The notes beneath the pieces are model-generated. The model was given only the letters and a program-made list of their open reading frames with translations, searched no databases and was not told the DNA's origin. 64,000 nucleotides of DNA from VAXT01 sp963794605. Lineage in GTDB: Bacteria > Actinomycetota > Thermoleophilia > Gaiellales > Gaiellaceae. Below are positions 32,077-39,653 of this stretch, piece by piece. Made by a program: the position numbers and the translations under genes. The DNA lies in contig CAWCEN010000002.1 of NCBI GenBank assembly GCA_963794605.1, positions 1,364,001 through 1,428,000 on the forward strand, read 5' to 3'. Each line of letters starts with the position of its first letter. Positions within the stretch are counted from its first letter, which is position 1.

Positions 32077-32945
32077 CCCCCCTCCTGGCGCTCGTCCTCG
32101 TCACAGCGATCTGGGGCGTCACGTTCGTTCAGGTCAAGGACGCCGTCGAGATCTACCCCTTGTTCGCGTTCCTGGCCGTGCGGTTCGCGATCGCGAGCAC
32201 CGCTCTCGCCCCGTTCGCGGCAGGAAGGATCCGAAGCCTCGATCGCCGCGGGCTCATCGCCGGAACCGGCCTGGGCTGGCTGCTTGCACTCGGCTATGCG
32301 TTGCAGACCGCTGGGCTTGCCCGCACGACGGTCTCGAGCACCGGCTTCATCACCGGGCTCTGCGTCGTTCTCACTCCGATCACCGCATACGCACTCTTCC
32401 GTGACCGGATCCCCCTCGCGGCGTGGCTCGGAGTCGCCCTCTCGACGATCGGCCTCGGAATGCTCGTAGGGATCGAGGCCGGCTCGACGCTCGGTGACCT
32501 GCTGGTTCTGGGCGGGGCGCTCGCCTACGCGTTGCAGATCGTGCTCCTGGAACGCTACGCGCCGCATTACGACGCGGTTGCCTTCACGCTGGTGGAGATG
32601 ATTGCCGCCTGCCTCGGTTTCACTGCGATCGCGCTCGTTCGTGGCGAGTTGAGCGTTCCGCACGGCTGGACGGTCTGGAGCGCGCTGCTCGTCACGGGCG
32701 TCTTCGCCAGCGCGTTCGCGTTCCTCGTCCAGACGTGGGCCCAGCGCGATCTGAGCGCGACCCGCGTCGCACTCGTCTTCGCCCTCGAGCCCGTGTTCGC
32801 GGGCCTCGCCGGCTACCTACTGGCCGGCGACCGGCTCGGAGCTCTCGGCTGGGGCGGCTGCGCGCTGATCCTCGCGGGCATCGTGATCTCGGAGCCTGCC
32901 GCTGGGCAGGCGTTCCGGACGGCCGTGCGCCGGGCGTCCACCTAG
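32073..32945 (+). CDS. DMT-superfamily (EamA) exporter
   Basis: 290 residues from GTG 32073 with ten membrane helices in two EamA repeats: LLALVLVTAIWGVTFVQVKD opens the first, and LGDLLVLGGALAYALQIVLL the second; VFALEPVFAGLAGYLLAGDR is the typical second-repeat signature. Such proteins export amino acids, nucleosides or other metabolites; no specificity can be assigned. Coupled to the small protein upstream. Confidence 0.88.
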   Translation: MTPLLALVLVTAIWGVTFVQVKDAVEIYPLFAFLAVRFAIASTALAPFAAGRIRSLDRRGLIAGTGLGWLLALGYALQTAGLARTTVSSTGFITGLCVVLTPITAYALFRDRIPLAAWLGVALSTIGLGMLVGIEAGSTLGDLLVLGGALAYALQIVLLERYAPHYDAVAFTLVEMIAACLGFTAIALVRGELSVPHGWTVWSALLVTGVFASAFAFLVQTWAQRDLSATRVALVFALEPVFAGLAGYLLAGDRLGALGWGGCALILAGIVISEPAAGQAFRTAVRRAST

Positions 32946-32958
32946 CCCTCCGGGCGTC

Positions 32959-33456
32959 CTAGGCCGTCCGCGACGCGAGCACGCGGGCCGGGCTGCCGGC
33001 GACGACCTCCCCCGGCGCGACGTCGCGCGTGACGACCGCGCCTGCGCCGACGAGAGCGCCCTCACCCACTCTGACGCCGCCCAGCACGACCGCGCCCGAG
33101 CCGAGCGAGGCGCCCCGCTCGATGACCGTCGGGAGCAGCTCCCAGTCGTCCTCGCCCTGCAGCTGTCCTTCGCCGGCCGTCGCCCGAGGCGTCTTGTCGT
33201 TGATGAACATCACGCCGTGGCCGACGAAGACCTCGTCCTCGATCGTGACCCCCGAGCAGATGAAGGTGTGGCTCTGGATCTTGCAGCGGCGACCGATCTC
33301 GACGTCCTTCTGAATCTCGACGAACGTGCCGACACGGGTCTCATCCCCGATCCGGCAGCCGTAGAGGTTCGTGAAGGCCTGCACGACGACGCCATCACCG
33401 AGCATGACGTCGCGCAGCATGCGGAAGGGGGCGTCGTTCACCGGCTGATCGGTCAC
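32959..33456 (-). CDS. Left-handed beta-helix N-acetyltransferase (WbpD-like)
   Basis: 165 residues of hexapeptide repeats (GTFVEIQKDVEIGRRCKIQ, VTIEDEVFVGHGVMFINDK, GAVVLGGVRVGEGALVGAGA). VGHGVMFINDK is the coenzyme-A-binding turn in the WbpD/WlbB group that acetylates the 3-amino group of UDP-GlcNAc3N uronate. Its GTG overlaps the stop of the aminotransferase gene, which would make its substrate. This pairing, plus the Gfo/Idh/MocA enzyme at 37724, supports the role. Confidence 0.82.
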   Translation of the reverse strand: MTDQPVNDAPFRMLRDVMLGDGVVVQAFTNLYGCRIGDETRVGTFVEIQKDVEIGRRCKIQSHTFICSGVTIEDEVFVGHGVMFINDKTPRATAGEGQLQGEDDWELLPTVIERGASLGSGAVVLGGVRVGEGALVGAGAVVTRDVAPGEVVAGSPARVLASRTA

Positions 33457-34589
33457 GCGTAGTACTCCGTCACCGCGTCGACAACGGCTGCGATCTGGGT
33501 CTCGGTGATACCCGGGAAGATCGGGAGGGACAGCAAGCCCGTGGCCACCTGCTCGGTGACCGGGAACGAGCCTTGCGCATAGCCGAGCCCGGCATACGCG
33601 GGAGACAGATGCGCAGGCTCCGGATAGTGCCGACCCGTCTTGACGCCTCGGTCGTCGAGAAATTCGGCCAGCCGCTGCGGCTCCCGCGTGCGCACGACGT
33701 AGAGGTGCCAGACCGGTTCGCTGCCACCGGCGACGGCCGGCAGGACGAGGTCGCCGATCCCGTCGAGCGCCTCGCTGTACGCCGCCGCGGCGGCTCGGCG
33801 TTCTTCGGTCCAGCCGTCGAGCAGTGGAAGCTTGTGCAGAAGGACGATGGCCTGGATCGTGTCGAGCCTGGCCGTGAACCCTTCGCGCTCGTGGTGGTAT
33901 TTGCGCGTCTGCCCATGCTCCCGGAGCGCACGCGCGATTTCGGCCAGCTCGGGGTCGGTCGTGACGAGGGCACCCGCATCGCCCATCGCGCCCAGGTTCT
34001 TGGCCGGGTAGAAGCTGAAGGCCGCCGCTAGGCCGCTCGCTCCGGCACGCAGGCCGTCGCGCTCGGCGCCGTGCGCTTGGCAGGCGTCCTCGATGATCGC
34101 GACCCCGGTCCGCTCAGCGATGGCTCTCAGCGCCTGCATGTCGGCCATCTGCCCGTAGAGGTGGACCGGCATCAGAAACCGCGTCCGGTCCGTGAGCGCG
34201 GCTTCGACCGCCGCGGGATCGATGTTGTAGTCGCTCTCGCTCACGTCCACCAGGACCGGAACCCCGCCGGCCTGGGTGACCCCCTCGAGCGTCGCGACGA
34301 ACGTGTTCGCCGGCACGATCACCTCATCGCCGGGTTCGATCCCGGCCGCGATCAGCCCGAGCCGCAGCGCGTCGAGCCCGCTTGCGAGTCCGACGCAATG
34401 GTCGGCGCCGCAGTAATCGCCGAACGCCGTCTCGAACGCGCCCACCTGGGGGCCGTTGATGAACGCGCCCGAATCGATCAGTTCCGAGATCTCTGCGATC
34501 AGCCTCGACTTGAGCTCCGCGAAAGACGGGCCTGGATCGAAGAACGGTACTGGCGAGCGTTCCTGGATAACTGCAGGGCTCGTCGTCAC
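33453..34589 (-). CDS. PLP-dependent sugar aminotransferase, DegT/WbpE type
   Basis: 378 residues. SGLDALRLGLIAAGIEPGDE (pyridoxal phosphate site), IIEDACQAHGAERDG and SFYPAKNLGAMGDAGALVTT, whose lysine forms the Schiff base, define the DegT/DnrJ/EryC1/StrS family. HLYVVRTREPQRLAEFLDDR and RHYPEPAHLSPAY complete the sugar-binding face. It would aminate a 3-keto UDP sugar, with WbpB- and WbpD-like partners in the same locus. The GTG is preceded by AAGGGGGAAAT. Confidence 0.9.
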   Translation of the reverse strand: MTTSPAVIQERSPVPFFDPGPSFAELKSRLIAEISELIDSGAFINGPQVGAFETAFGDYCGADHCVGLASGLDALRLGLIAAGIEPGDEVIVPANTFVATLEGVTQAGGVPVLVDVSESDYNIDPAAVEAALTDRTRFLMPVHLYGQMADMQALRAIAERTGVAIIEDACQAHGAERDGLRAGASGLAAAFSFYPAKNLGAMGDAGALVTTDPELAEIARALREHGQTRKYHHEREGFTARLDTIQAIVLLHKLPLLDGWTEERRAAAAAYSEALDGIGDLVLPAVAGGSEPVWHLYVVRTREPQRLAEFLDDRGVKTGRHYPEPAHLSPAYAGLGYAQGSFPVTEQVATGLLSLPIFPGITETQIAAVVDAVTEYYA

Positions 34590-34721
34590 ATTTCCCCCTT
34601 TATTTGAGCAAACCGATACAAAACTCTCACGCTAGGCAAACCTTCGAGACCCGCATCCCTGCATAACCCCAAAAACCCTCGCCCTACGGCTAGCTATGAG
34701 ACGACCGGCCTTGATGCCATA

Positions 34722-35096
34722 GTGGACGCCATCTCGGCCCGGCCTTCCGCAAGACGATCTACGACCGTGCAGGTCGTGACGAACGACGCGATGTTCCGTC
34801 GTGCGGTTCGACGCAGCCTGGAGCCTGCCCCCGGAGTCGAGGTGCACGCTCATTCCGCGCTCGCTCCTCCAGCGGACATCGTCGTCGTGGACGCTGATTC
34901 AGCGTTCGACGAGACGCGCGATTTCCCAAGGACCGGCGACTCAGGTGCGACGATCGTCGTCGCTCCAGAGATCGACGCGCAGGTGCGCGAGCGCGGTCGT
35001 CGACTGGATGCGGTCGCATACGTCCGAAATGATGAAGGGCTGGGCAAGGTCATCGGTGTCGTGATCGAGCTCGTCTCGTTGACGGGTCGGGCCTAG
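34722..35096 (+). CDS. Stand-alone degenerate receiver-like protein
   Basis: 124 residues. VQVVTNDAMFRRAVRRSLEP and ADIVVVDADSAFDETRDFPR follow the beta-alpha plan of a receiver domain. VVVDAD would place an aspartate at the phosphoacceptor position, but the other acidic and lysine residues are poorly kept and no output domain follows. A GTG further in (34767) is an alternative start. It converges with a LuxR regulator gene (four-base CTAG overlap), whose activity it might modulate. Family call is tentative. Confidence 0.55.
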   Translation: MDAISARPSARRSTTVQVVTNDAMFRRAVRRSLEPAPGVEVHAHSALAPPADIVVVDADSAFDETRDFPRTGDSGATIVVAPEIDAQVRERGRRLDAVAYVRNDEGLGKVIGVVIELVSLTGRA

Positions 35097-35800
35097 GCAG
35101 CCGGCACACTGGCCGGCGCGTCGCCGTTGCGCTGGCGCATGAGCTCCGGGGCTTCGTCATCGCGCTGGCGCACGAGCCCGTGGGTGTGCGCCCAGCGACT
35201 CGCCTGGGTCCGGTTCGTCACGTCGAGCTTGCGGAAGATGTTCGCGAGGTGGAACTTCACCGTCTGCTCCGTGACCCAGAGAATTCGCGCCACGTCGCCG
35301 TTCGTGTTCCCCTCCGACACGAGCTGCAGGATCTCCCGCTCGCGCTGCGTGAGACCGACCGCTTCGATGGCCTCGGGGTTCGGCGTGATCTGGAACGCTG
35401 TGCTGCTCGCGAGGTAGAGCGAGCGCGAGAAAACCTGGCGCATGGCCGAGGCAAGATCCTCGGGCTCGGCCCGCTTGAGCACGTACGCAACGGCACCGCT
35501 GGTGAGCGCGGCCTCGATCCGCTCGCTGTTGTCGGAGGCGGACACGACGACGGCGCGGAGCGATGATTGGCGAGCGAGCGCTTCGCGAAGGCATGTGAGC
35601 CCATCCGGCTTGCAGCCGTCCATGTCGATGTCGAGGACGAACAGATCGGGCCGATGCTCCTCGAGCAGCGTGAGCGCGGCAGAGGTCGTCGTCGCCTTTG
35701 CCACAGGCGTGACCCCGGCGTGCAGGAGGATTTTCTCGAGCGCGCCAAGCCAGAGTGGATGTTGATCCAGGAGGATCGCAGTGCGTTGCATGTCAGACAC
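35093..35800 (-). CDS. LuxR/NarL response regulator A of the polysaccharide locus
   Basis: About 235 residues from GTG 35800 (or ATG 35791). Receiver: RTAILLDQHPLWLGALEKIL and PDLFVLDIDMDG with the phosphoacceptor aspartate; output: LTQREREILQLVSEGNTNGD and LWVTEQTVKFHLANIFRKLD. The last 60 residues closely match the regulator at 38957 (LWVTPQTVKFHLSNIYRKLD), so the two are paralogues. No partner kinase is nearby. It lies between the surface-sugar genes and probably controls them. A short hairpin directly precedes the start codon. Confidence 0.88.
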   Translation of the reverse strand: MSDMQRTAILLDQHPLWLGALEKILLHAGVTPVAKATTTSAALTLLEEHRPDLFVLDIDMDGCKPDGLTCLREALARQSSLRAVVVSASDNSERIEAALTSGAVAYVLKRAEPEDLASAMRQVFSRSLYLASSTAFQITPNPEAIEAVGLTQREREILQLVSEGNTNGDVARILWVTEQTVKFHLANIFRKLDVTNRTQASRWAHTHGLVRQRDDEAPELMRQRNGDAPASVPAA

Positions 35801-35818
35801 CGAAAGGGCCGCCTTTCG
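35801..35818. other. Hairpin directly before regulator A start
   Basis: CGAAAGG-GCCG-CCTTTCG, a perfect 7-bp stem, abuts the start codon of regulator A and includes its purine-rich leader. Folding in the mRNA could hide the ribosome site. Confidence 0.4.
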
Positions 35819-35821
35819 TGG

Positions 35822-35862
35822 TGTGGAAAACCGCCGCAGTTGATTGTGGAAAACCGTCCGCA
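35822..35862. repeat. Direct repeats resembling DnaA boxes upstream of regulator A
   Basis: TGTGGAAAACCGCCGCA (35822-35838) and TGTGGAAAACCGTCCGCA (35845-35862) are repeated 23 bases apart. Each contains TTTTCCACA on the minus strand, which fits the loose DnaA-box consensus TTWTNCACA. They lie 22-62 bases upstream of regulator A, so a transcription-factor site is at least as likely. Confidence 0.5.
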
Positions 35863-36091
35863 CTTGGTGTAACACAGCCCGAAACAGGTGGCTATGGGTC
35901 AGGAGGCCCTACTTTCCCTGGTCAACCGGCTAGTTGTGAGGTCGGCCCCAACAGGACACGTTTCTGCCTGTCGAGCGTTGATGAGGCGGTGCATGCACTC
36001 CCATTCGCGCGCCCCAGCGGCGCCTCCTGAGCTCCGGAACCGCCCAAAAAGACCAGGAACCCACTCGGGGGACGGGTTTTCAACTCTGGTC
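35863..36091. other. Intergenic stretch without recognisable gene
   Basis: Together with the hairpin and repeats before it and the promoter after it, this forms a 337-base gap (35801-36137). No convincing gene is seen; short open frames here have the wrong composition. It is less GC-rich than the genes and probably holds control sites for both flanking, divergent genes. Confidence 0.4.
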
Positions 36092-36120
36092 TTAAGAAAT
36101 CGCCGCTGACCGCCTACTCT
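36092..36120 (+). promoter_or_regulatory. Promoter of the sugar transferase gene
   Basis: TTAAGA (36092-36097), 17 bases, TACTCT (36115-36120). The same TACTCT -10 is used by ino1 and the M23 gene. The transcript would start near 36127, about ten bases before the proposed start. Confidence 0.55.
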
Positions 36121-36137
36121 CGATCGGACGGAACGCG

Positions 36138-37727
36138 TTGTTCCGCAGACACAGGACCTGGGGAGGTTCGGGAGAGTTGGGCGAAATCAGCCTTGACGGC
36201 TCATACACGGTGCCGGCGCACGCCGGGCTGGCACGCACGCCGCTCGCGAGCCAGAAAACGCTGGAGATTCTCGAGCATCGGCGTATCTCGCACCAGCGCC
36301 ATCGGCGTGGCTGGCTGGTTCGTCGGATGCTGCTCGTGGCTGACGTTCTCGCTCTCGCGACGACGTTCCTCGTCGTTCAGCTCGTATTCGGCACCGGGTC
36401 GGGGGCAACGGACGGTTTCGGCGTTGCCGGCGAGTACGCCCTCCTGCTCGCGACGCTGCCCGCCTGGATCGTGATGGCGAAGTTCCACGGCCTCTATGAG
36501 CAGGACGAGGAGCGAACGCACCATCCGACCTCGGATGAGATCACCCGGGTCTTCCACCTCGTCACGCTCGGCGCCTGGCTGCTCTTCGTCGCGGAATGGG
36601 TGACCGGCCTAGCCCACCCGAACCCGGTGAAGCTGGTCGCATTGTGGGCGCTGGCGTTCGTGCTGGTCGCGGCCGGACGGTCGATTGCGCGCTTCTGGTG
36701 TCGCGGGCGGCTGGCGTACATCCAGAACACGATCATCGTCGGCGCCGGCGACGTCGGTCAGAGCGTTGCCCGGAAGCTGCTCAGGCATCCGGAATACGGC
36801 ATCAACCTCGTCGGCTTCGTCGACACGAAGCCGAGGCCGAGGCAGGACGGGCTCGACCAAGTCGCTTTGCTCGGCGGTACCGGTCAGCTTCCCGAGCTCG
36901 TTCGGCTCTTCGACGTGGAGCGCGTCTTGATCGCGTTCTCGAGCGATCCGTCCGAAGAAACGCTCGAGGTCCTGCGCTCGCTCAACGATGTCGACGTCCA
37001 GGTCGACATCGTTCCGCGGCTTTTCGAGATGGTCAGCCCGAGCGTCAAGATCGACACGCTCGAGGGCGTGCCGCTGATCGCACTTCCACCGCCGCGCATG
37101 ACGACCTCCTCGTGGCTCGTCAAGCGAACGATCGACGTCTGCGGCGCGCTGGCGATGCTGATCGTGACCGCGCCCCTGTTCGCCTACATCGCGTGGCGCG
37201 TCAAGCGCGACTCGCCCGGCCCGATCTTCTTCCGCCAGACCAGGCTCGGCCAGAACCGCCGGGAGTTCACCGCGCTCAAGTTCCGCACGATGCAGGTCGG
37301 CGCCGACACGAGCGCGCACGAGGCTTACATCGAGCGGATCATGGACCCACGCGTCGCGCCGAACGGCAATGGCCTGTACAAGCTCGAGCGCGGCGACGCG
37401 ATCACGCGGAGCGGCCGCTGGCTCCGGCGCACGAGCCTCGACGAGCTGCCGCAGCTGATCAACGTCTTGCGCGGCGACATGTCCCTCGTCGGCCCGCGTC
37501 CGTGCATCGACTACGAGACCAAGAACTTCCTGCCTCACCACTACGACCGCTTCCTCGTTCCAGCGGGGATTACCGGCCTCTGGCAGGTGACCGCGAGGGC
37601 GCACGCCACGTTCCGTGAGGCGCTGGACATGGATGTCGCCTACGCGCGTGGCTGGTCGCTCGGTCTCGACTTCAAGCTTCTCTGCCGCACTCCCTTCCAA
37701 ATTCTCGGACGAAAGGCAACGACATGA
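36138..37727 (+). CDS. Undecaprenyl-phosphate sugar phosphotransferase (WbaP/CpsE type)
   Basis: 529 residues from TTG 36138; GTG 36210 is an alternative. Four to five N-terminal membrane helices (MLLVADVLALATTFLVVQLV and on), a Rossmann-like middle region (NTIIVGAGDVGQSVARKLLR), then the C-terminal catalytic domain: LVKRTIDVCGALAMLIVTAP, ALKFRTMQVGAD, RRTSLDELPQLINVLRGDMS, LVGPRP and PAGITGLWQVTARA. It transfers the first sugar phosphate to the lipid carrier and so starts the surface polysaccharide. The stop overlaps the next start (ATGA). Confidence 0.92.
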   Translation: MFRRHRTWGGSGELGEISLDGSYTVPAHAGLARTPLASQKTLEILEHRRISHQRHRRGWLVRRMLLVADVLALATTFLVVQLVFGTGSGATDGFGVAGEYALLLATLPAWIVMAKFHGLYEQDEERTHHPTSDEITRVFHLVTLGAWLLFVAEWVTGLAHPNPVKLVALWALAFVLVAAGRSIARFWCRGRLAYIQNTIIVGAGDVGQSVARKLLRHPEYGINLVGFVDTKPRPRQDGLDQVALLGGTGQLPELVRLFDVERVLIAFSSDPSEETLEVLRSLNDVDVQVDIVPRLFEMVSPSVKIDTLEGVPLIALPPPRMTTSSWLVKRTIDVCGALAMLIVTAPLFAYIAWRVKRDSPGPIFFRQTRLGQNRREFTALKFRTMQVGADTSAHEAYIERIMDPRVAPNGNGLYKLERGDAITRSGRWLRRTSLDELPQLINVLRGDMSLVGPRPCIDYETKNFLPHHYDRFLVPAGITGLWQVTARAHATFREALDMDVAYARGWSLGLDFKLLCRTPFQILGRKATT

Positions 37728-38812
37728 GTCAGAACGGCAACGGCTTCCACTCCAACGGCAACGGCTTCCACTCGAACGGCAAGGACAACGCTCCTGTGCG
37801 AGTCGCGGTCGTCGGTCTCGGCTATTGGGGGCCGAATCTCGTGCGAAATCTCTATGAGCTGCCGGACGCTCGGGTCGCGGCCGTGTGTGATGCCGATCGC
37901 AGCCGGCTCGACACGATTGGGTCTCGCTATCCGGCTGTCCCCGGCACCACGTCCTTCGACGCACTGCTCGAAGACCCGACGGTGGATGCCGTTGCCATCG
38001 CGACACCCGTCTCGACGCACGCGGACCTGTGCGCGAAAGCGCTCGAGGCCGGCAAGCACGTCTTCGTCGAGAAGCCGCTCGCCGCGACCTCGGTAGAGGC
38101 CGAGGGCCTGATTGGGCTGGCCGAAGCGAACGACCTCGTGCTCATGCCCGGGCATACGTTCCTCTACAGCCCGCCCGTCGTCACGATCCGCGAGTTGATC
38201 GTGAGCGGGGTGCTCGGGGAGATCTACTTCATCTCGACCAGCCGCGTGAACCTGGGGCTCCACCAAGCCGACGTCAGTGTCGCCTGGGATCTCGGTCCGC
38301 ACGACTTCTCGATCCTTCGCTACTGGCTCGAGGAAACTCCTTCCCATGTCACGGCCTTGAGCCGCGGCTGCGTGATCCCCCACATCCCCGACGTGACCTT
38401 CATCAACCTCGAGTACGCATCGGGCGCGATCGCGCACGTGGAGCTGTCCTGGCTCGCGCCGAGCAAGCTCCGCCGGACGACGATCGTCGGGTCGGAGAAG
38501 ATGGTCGTCTACGACGACACGAGCAACGAGCCCGTCCGCGTGTTCGACAGCGGCGTGAACCTGCCCAACCCCGAGAGCTTCGGCGAGTACCGGCTCACGT
38601 ATCGGACCGGCGACATCGTGTCGCCGCATATCCCCGCCTCCGAGCCGCTCTCCCTCGAGCTGGCCGACTTCTGTCGCGCCATTCGCGGCGATGAGACCCC
38701 TCGTTCGTCCTCGCATGTCGGTCTCGACGTGGTGCGGATGATCGAGGCAGTCGACGCCTCGCTCTCGGACAATGGGGCGCGGACCGAGGTCGCGGTGAAC
38801 GTTGCGCAGTAG
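37724..38812 (+). CDS. Gfo/Idh/MocA-type dehydrogenase (WbpB-like)
   Basis: 362 residues. NAD motif VRVAVVGLGYWGPNLVRNLY, VDAVAIATPVSTHADLC, HVFVEKPLAATS with the catalytic EKP lysine, and WDLGPHDFSILRYWLEE with the active-site DxxxH histidine. These match the WbpB/WlbA group that oxidises C3 of UDP-GlcNAc uronate, supplying the WbpE-like aminotransferase. The first 20 residues are a low-complexity NGNGFHS repeat, likely a flexible tail. It is translationally coupled to the sugar transferase. Confidence 0.88.
   Translation: MSQNGNGFHSNGNGFHSNGKDNAPVRVAVVGLGYWGPNLVRNLYELPDARVAAVCDADRSRLDTIGSRYPAVPGTTSFDALLEDPTVDAVAIATPVSTHADLCAKALEAGKHVFVEKPLAATSVEAEGLIGLAEANDLVLMPGHTFLYSPPVVTIRELIVSGVLGEIYFISTSRVNLGLHQADVSVAWDLGPHDFSILRYWLEETPSHVTALSRGCVIPHIPDVTFINLEYASGAIAHVELSWLAPSKLRRTTIVGSEKMVVYDDTSNEPVRVFDSGVNLPNPESFGEYRLTYRTGDIVSPHIPASEPLSLELADFCRAIRGDETPRSSSHVGLDVVRMIEAVDASLSDNGARTEVAVNVAQ
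37733..37774 (+). repeat. Two 21-base tandem repeats coding NGNGFHS
   Basis: Two units that start AACGGCAACGGCTTCCACTC differ only at their last base. They code for the N-terminal NGNGFHS-NGNGFHS tail of the dehydrogenase, a place where copy number may vary by slippage. Confidence 0.75.
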
Positions 38813-38865
38813 CTAGCCGCCTGTCGGTCCCGCTTTGTCGGCGGTCTTGGTTTCGATATCCAGAT

Positions 38866-38905
38866 GTTTACCACGGTTTACACCGTTTACTGACTGTGCT
38901 ACTAC
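38866..38905 (+). promoter_or_regulatory. GTTTAC repeats and promoter of regulator B
   Basis: GTTTAC occurs at 38866, 38876 and 38885, that is, about one helical turn apart. TTTACA (38877-38882), 17 bases, TACTAC (38900-38905) is a possible -35/-10 pair inside this array. The repeats could bind the LuxR-type regulator itself or its paralogue. Confidence 0.45.
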
Positions 38906-38956
38906 GTGTATGCAAGCGATCGAGCTGCAGACCGCGCCTGGGGAGACGTGGTCGCG

Positions 38957-39643
38957 ATGCGGGAAGGCTGCGGGGTTTTGGGGACCAGGGAGGACACAAC
39001 TGAGGGACTGACAGCGGTCGTTTTCGATCGCTATCCCCTCGTGCTGGAGGTGCTGACTCGGTTCCTGCGAGCGCTCGAGATCGACGTCCAGGGCGCGACG
39101 TCGTTCCCGAGGCAGGCCCTGGAGCTGATCACGGCTCACTCGCCGGACATCTTCCTCGCGGGCCTCGACGAACGCGCAACGGACGTCGACACCGTAGACC
39201 TCGTGCGCGACGCGGCCGCCACTTCCAGCGACCTCAGGGTGATCGTTCTCGGTGCCGGCAGCGACAGGGTCGACGAGATCTTCGCGGCGGGTGCTTCGGC
39301 GTACGTTACGAACGGCGCTTCGCCGGACGACATCGCCGTCGCAATTCGCCAGACGTACGAGCCTTCGATCCACTTGGCGACCGATCGCAGAAACGGGTCC
39401 GTGCCGATCGCGGTCGAGGAGGCCGGTCTCACCGAGCGGGAGGTCGACGTGCTGGCCCTGGTCGCGGAGGGCTACTCGAATGCGGAGCTGGCACGGCGAC
39501 TCTGGGTCACACCACAGACCGTCAAGTTCCACCTGTCGAACATCTACCGGAAGCTGGACGTGTCGAACCGGACGCAGGCGAGCCTCTGGGCGCAGCAGGT
39601 TCGGCTCAAGGCCTCGGACCGGCCGGTCGCCCAAGCGCGCTAG
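38957..39643 (+). CDS. LuxR/NarL regulator B with degenerate receiver
   Basis: 228 residues from ATG 38957, with GGGGAG eleven bases upstream; GTG 38906 is an alternative. The receiver-like part (LTAVVFDRYPLVLEVLTRFL) reads PDIFLAGLDE where PDLVLLDL would hold the phosphoacceptor, so the aspartate is missing and phosphorylation is unlikely. The LuxR output domain (LTEREVDVLALVAEGYSNAE, LWVTPQTVKFHLSNIYRKLD) is intact and nearly the same as in regulator A. Probably controls the adjoining sugar genes by another signal. Confidence 0.85.
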   Translation: MREGCGVLGTREDTTEGLTAVVFDRYPLVLEVLTRFLRALEIDVQGATSFPRQALELITAHSPDIFLAGLDERATDVDTVDLVRDAAATSSDLRVIVLGAGSDRVDEIFAAGASAYVTNGASPDDIAVAIRQTYEPSIHLATDRRNGSVPIAVEEAGLTEREVDVLALVAEGYSNAELARRLWVTPQTVKFHLSNIYRKLDVSNRTQASLWAQQVRLKASDRPVAQAR

Positions 39644-39653
39644 GCACCTCCGT

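Noticed and set aside
35822..35862. Replication origin
   Set aside because: Only two DnaA-like boxes, no AT-rich unwinding region and no dnaA, dnaN or parAB genes nearby.
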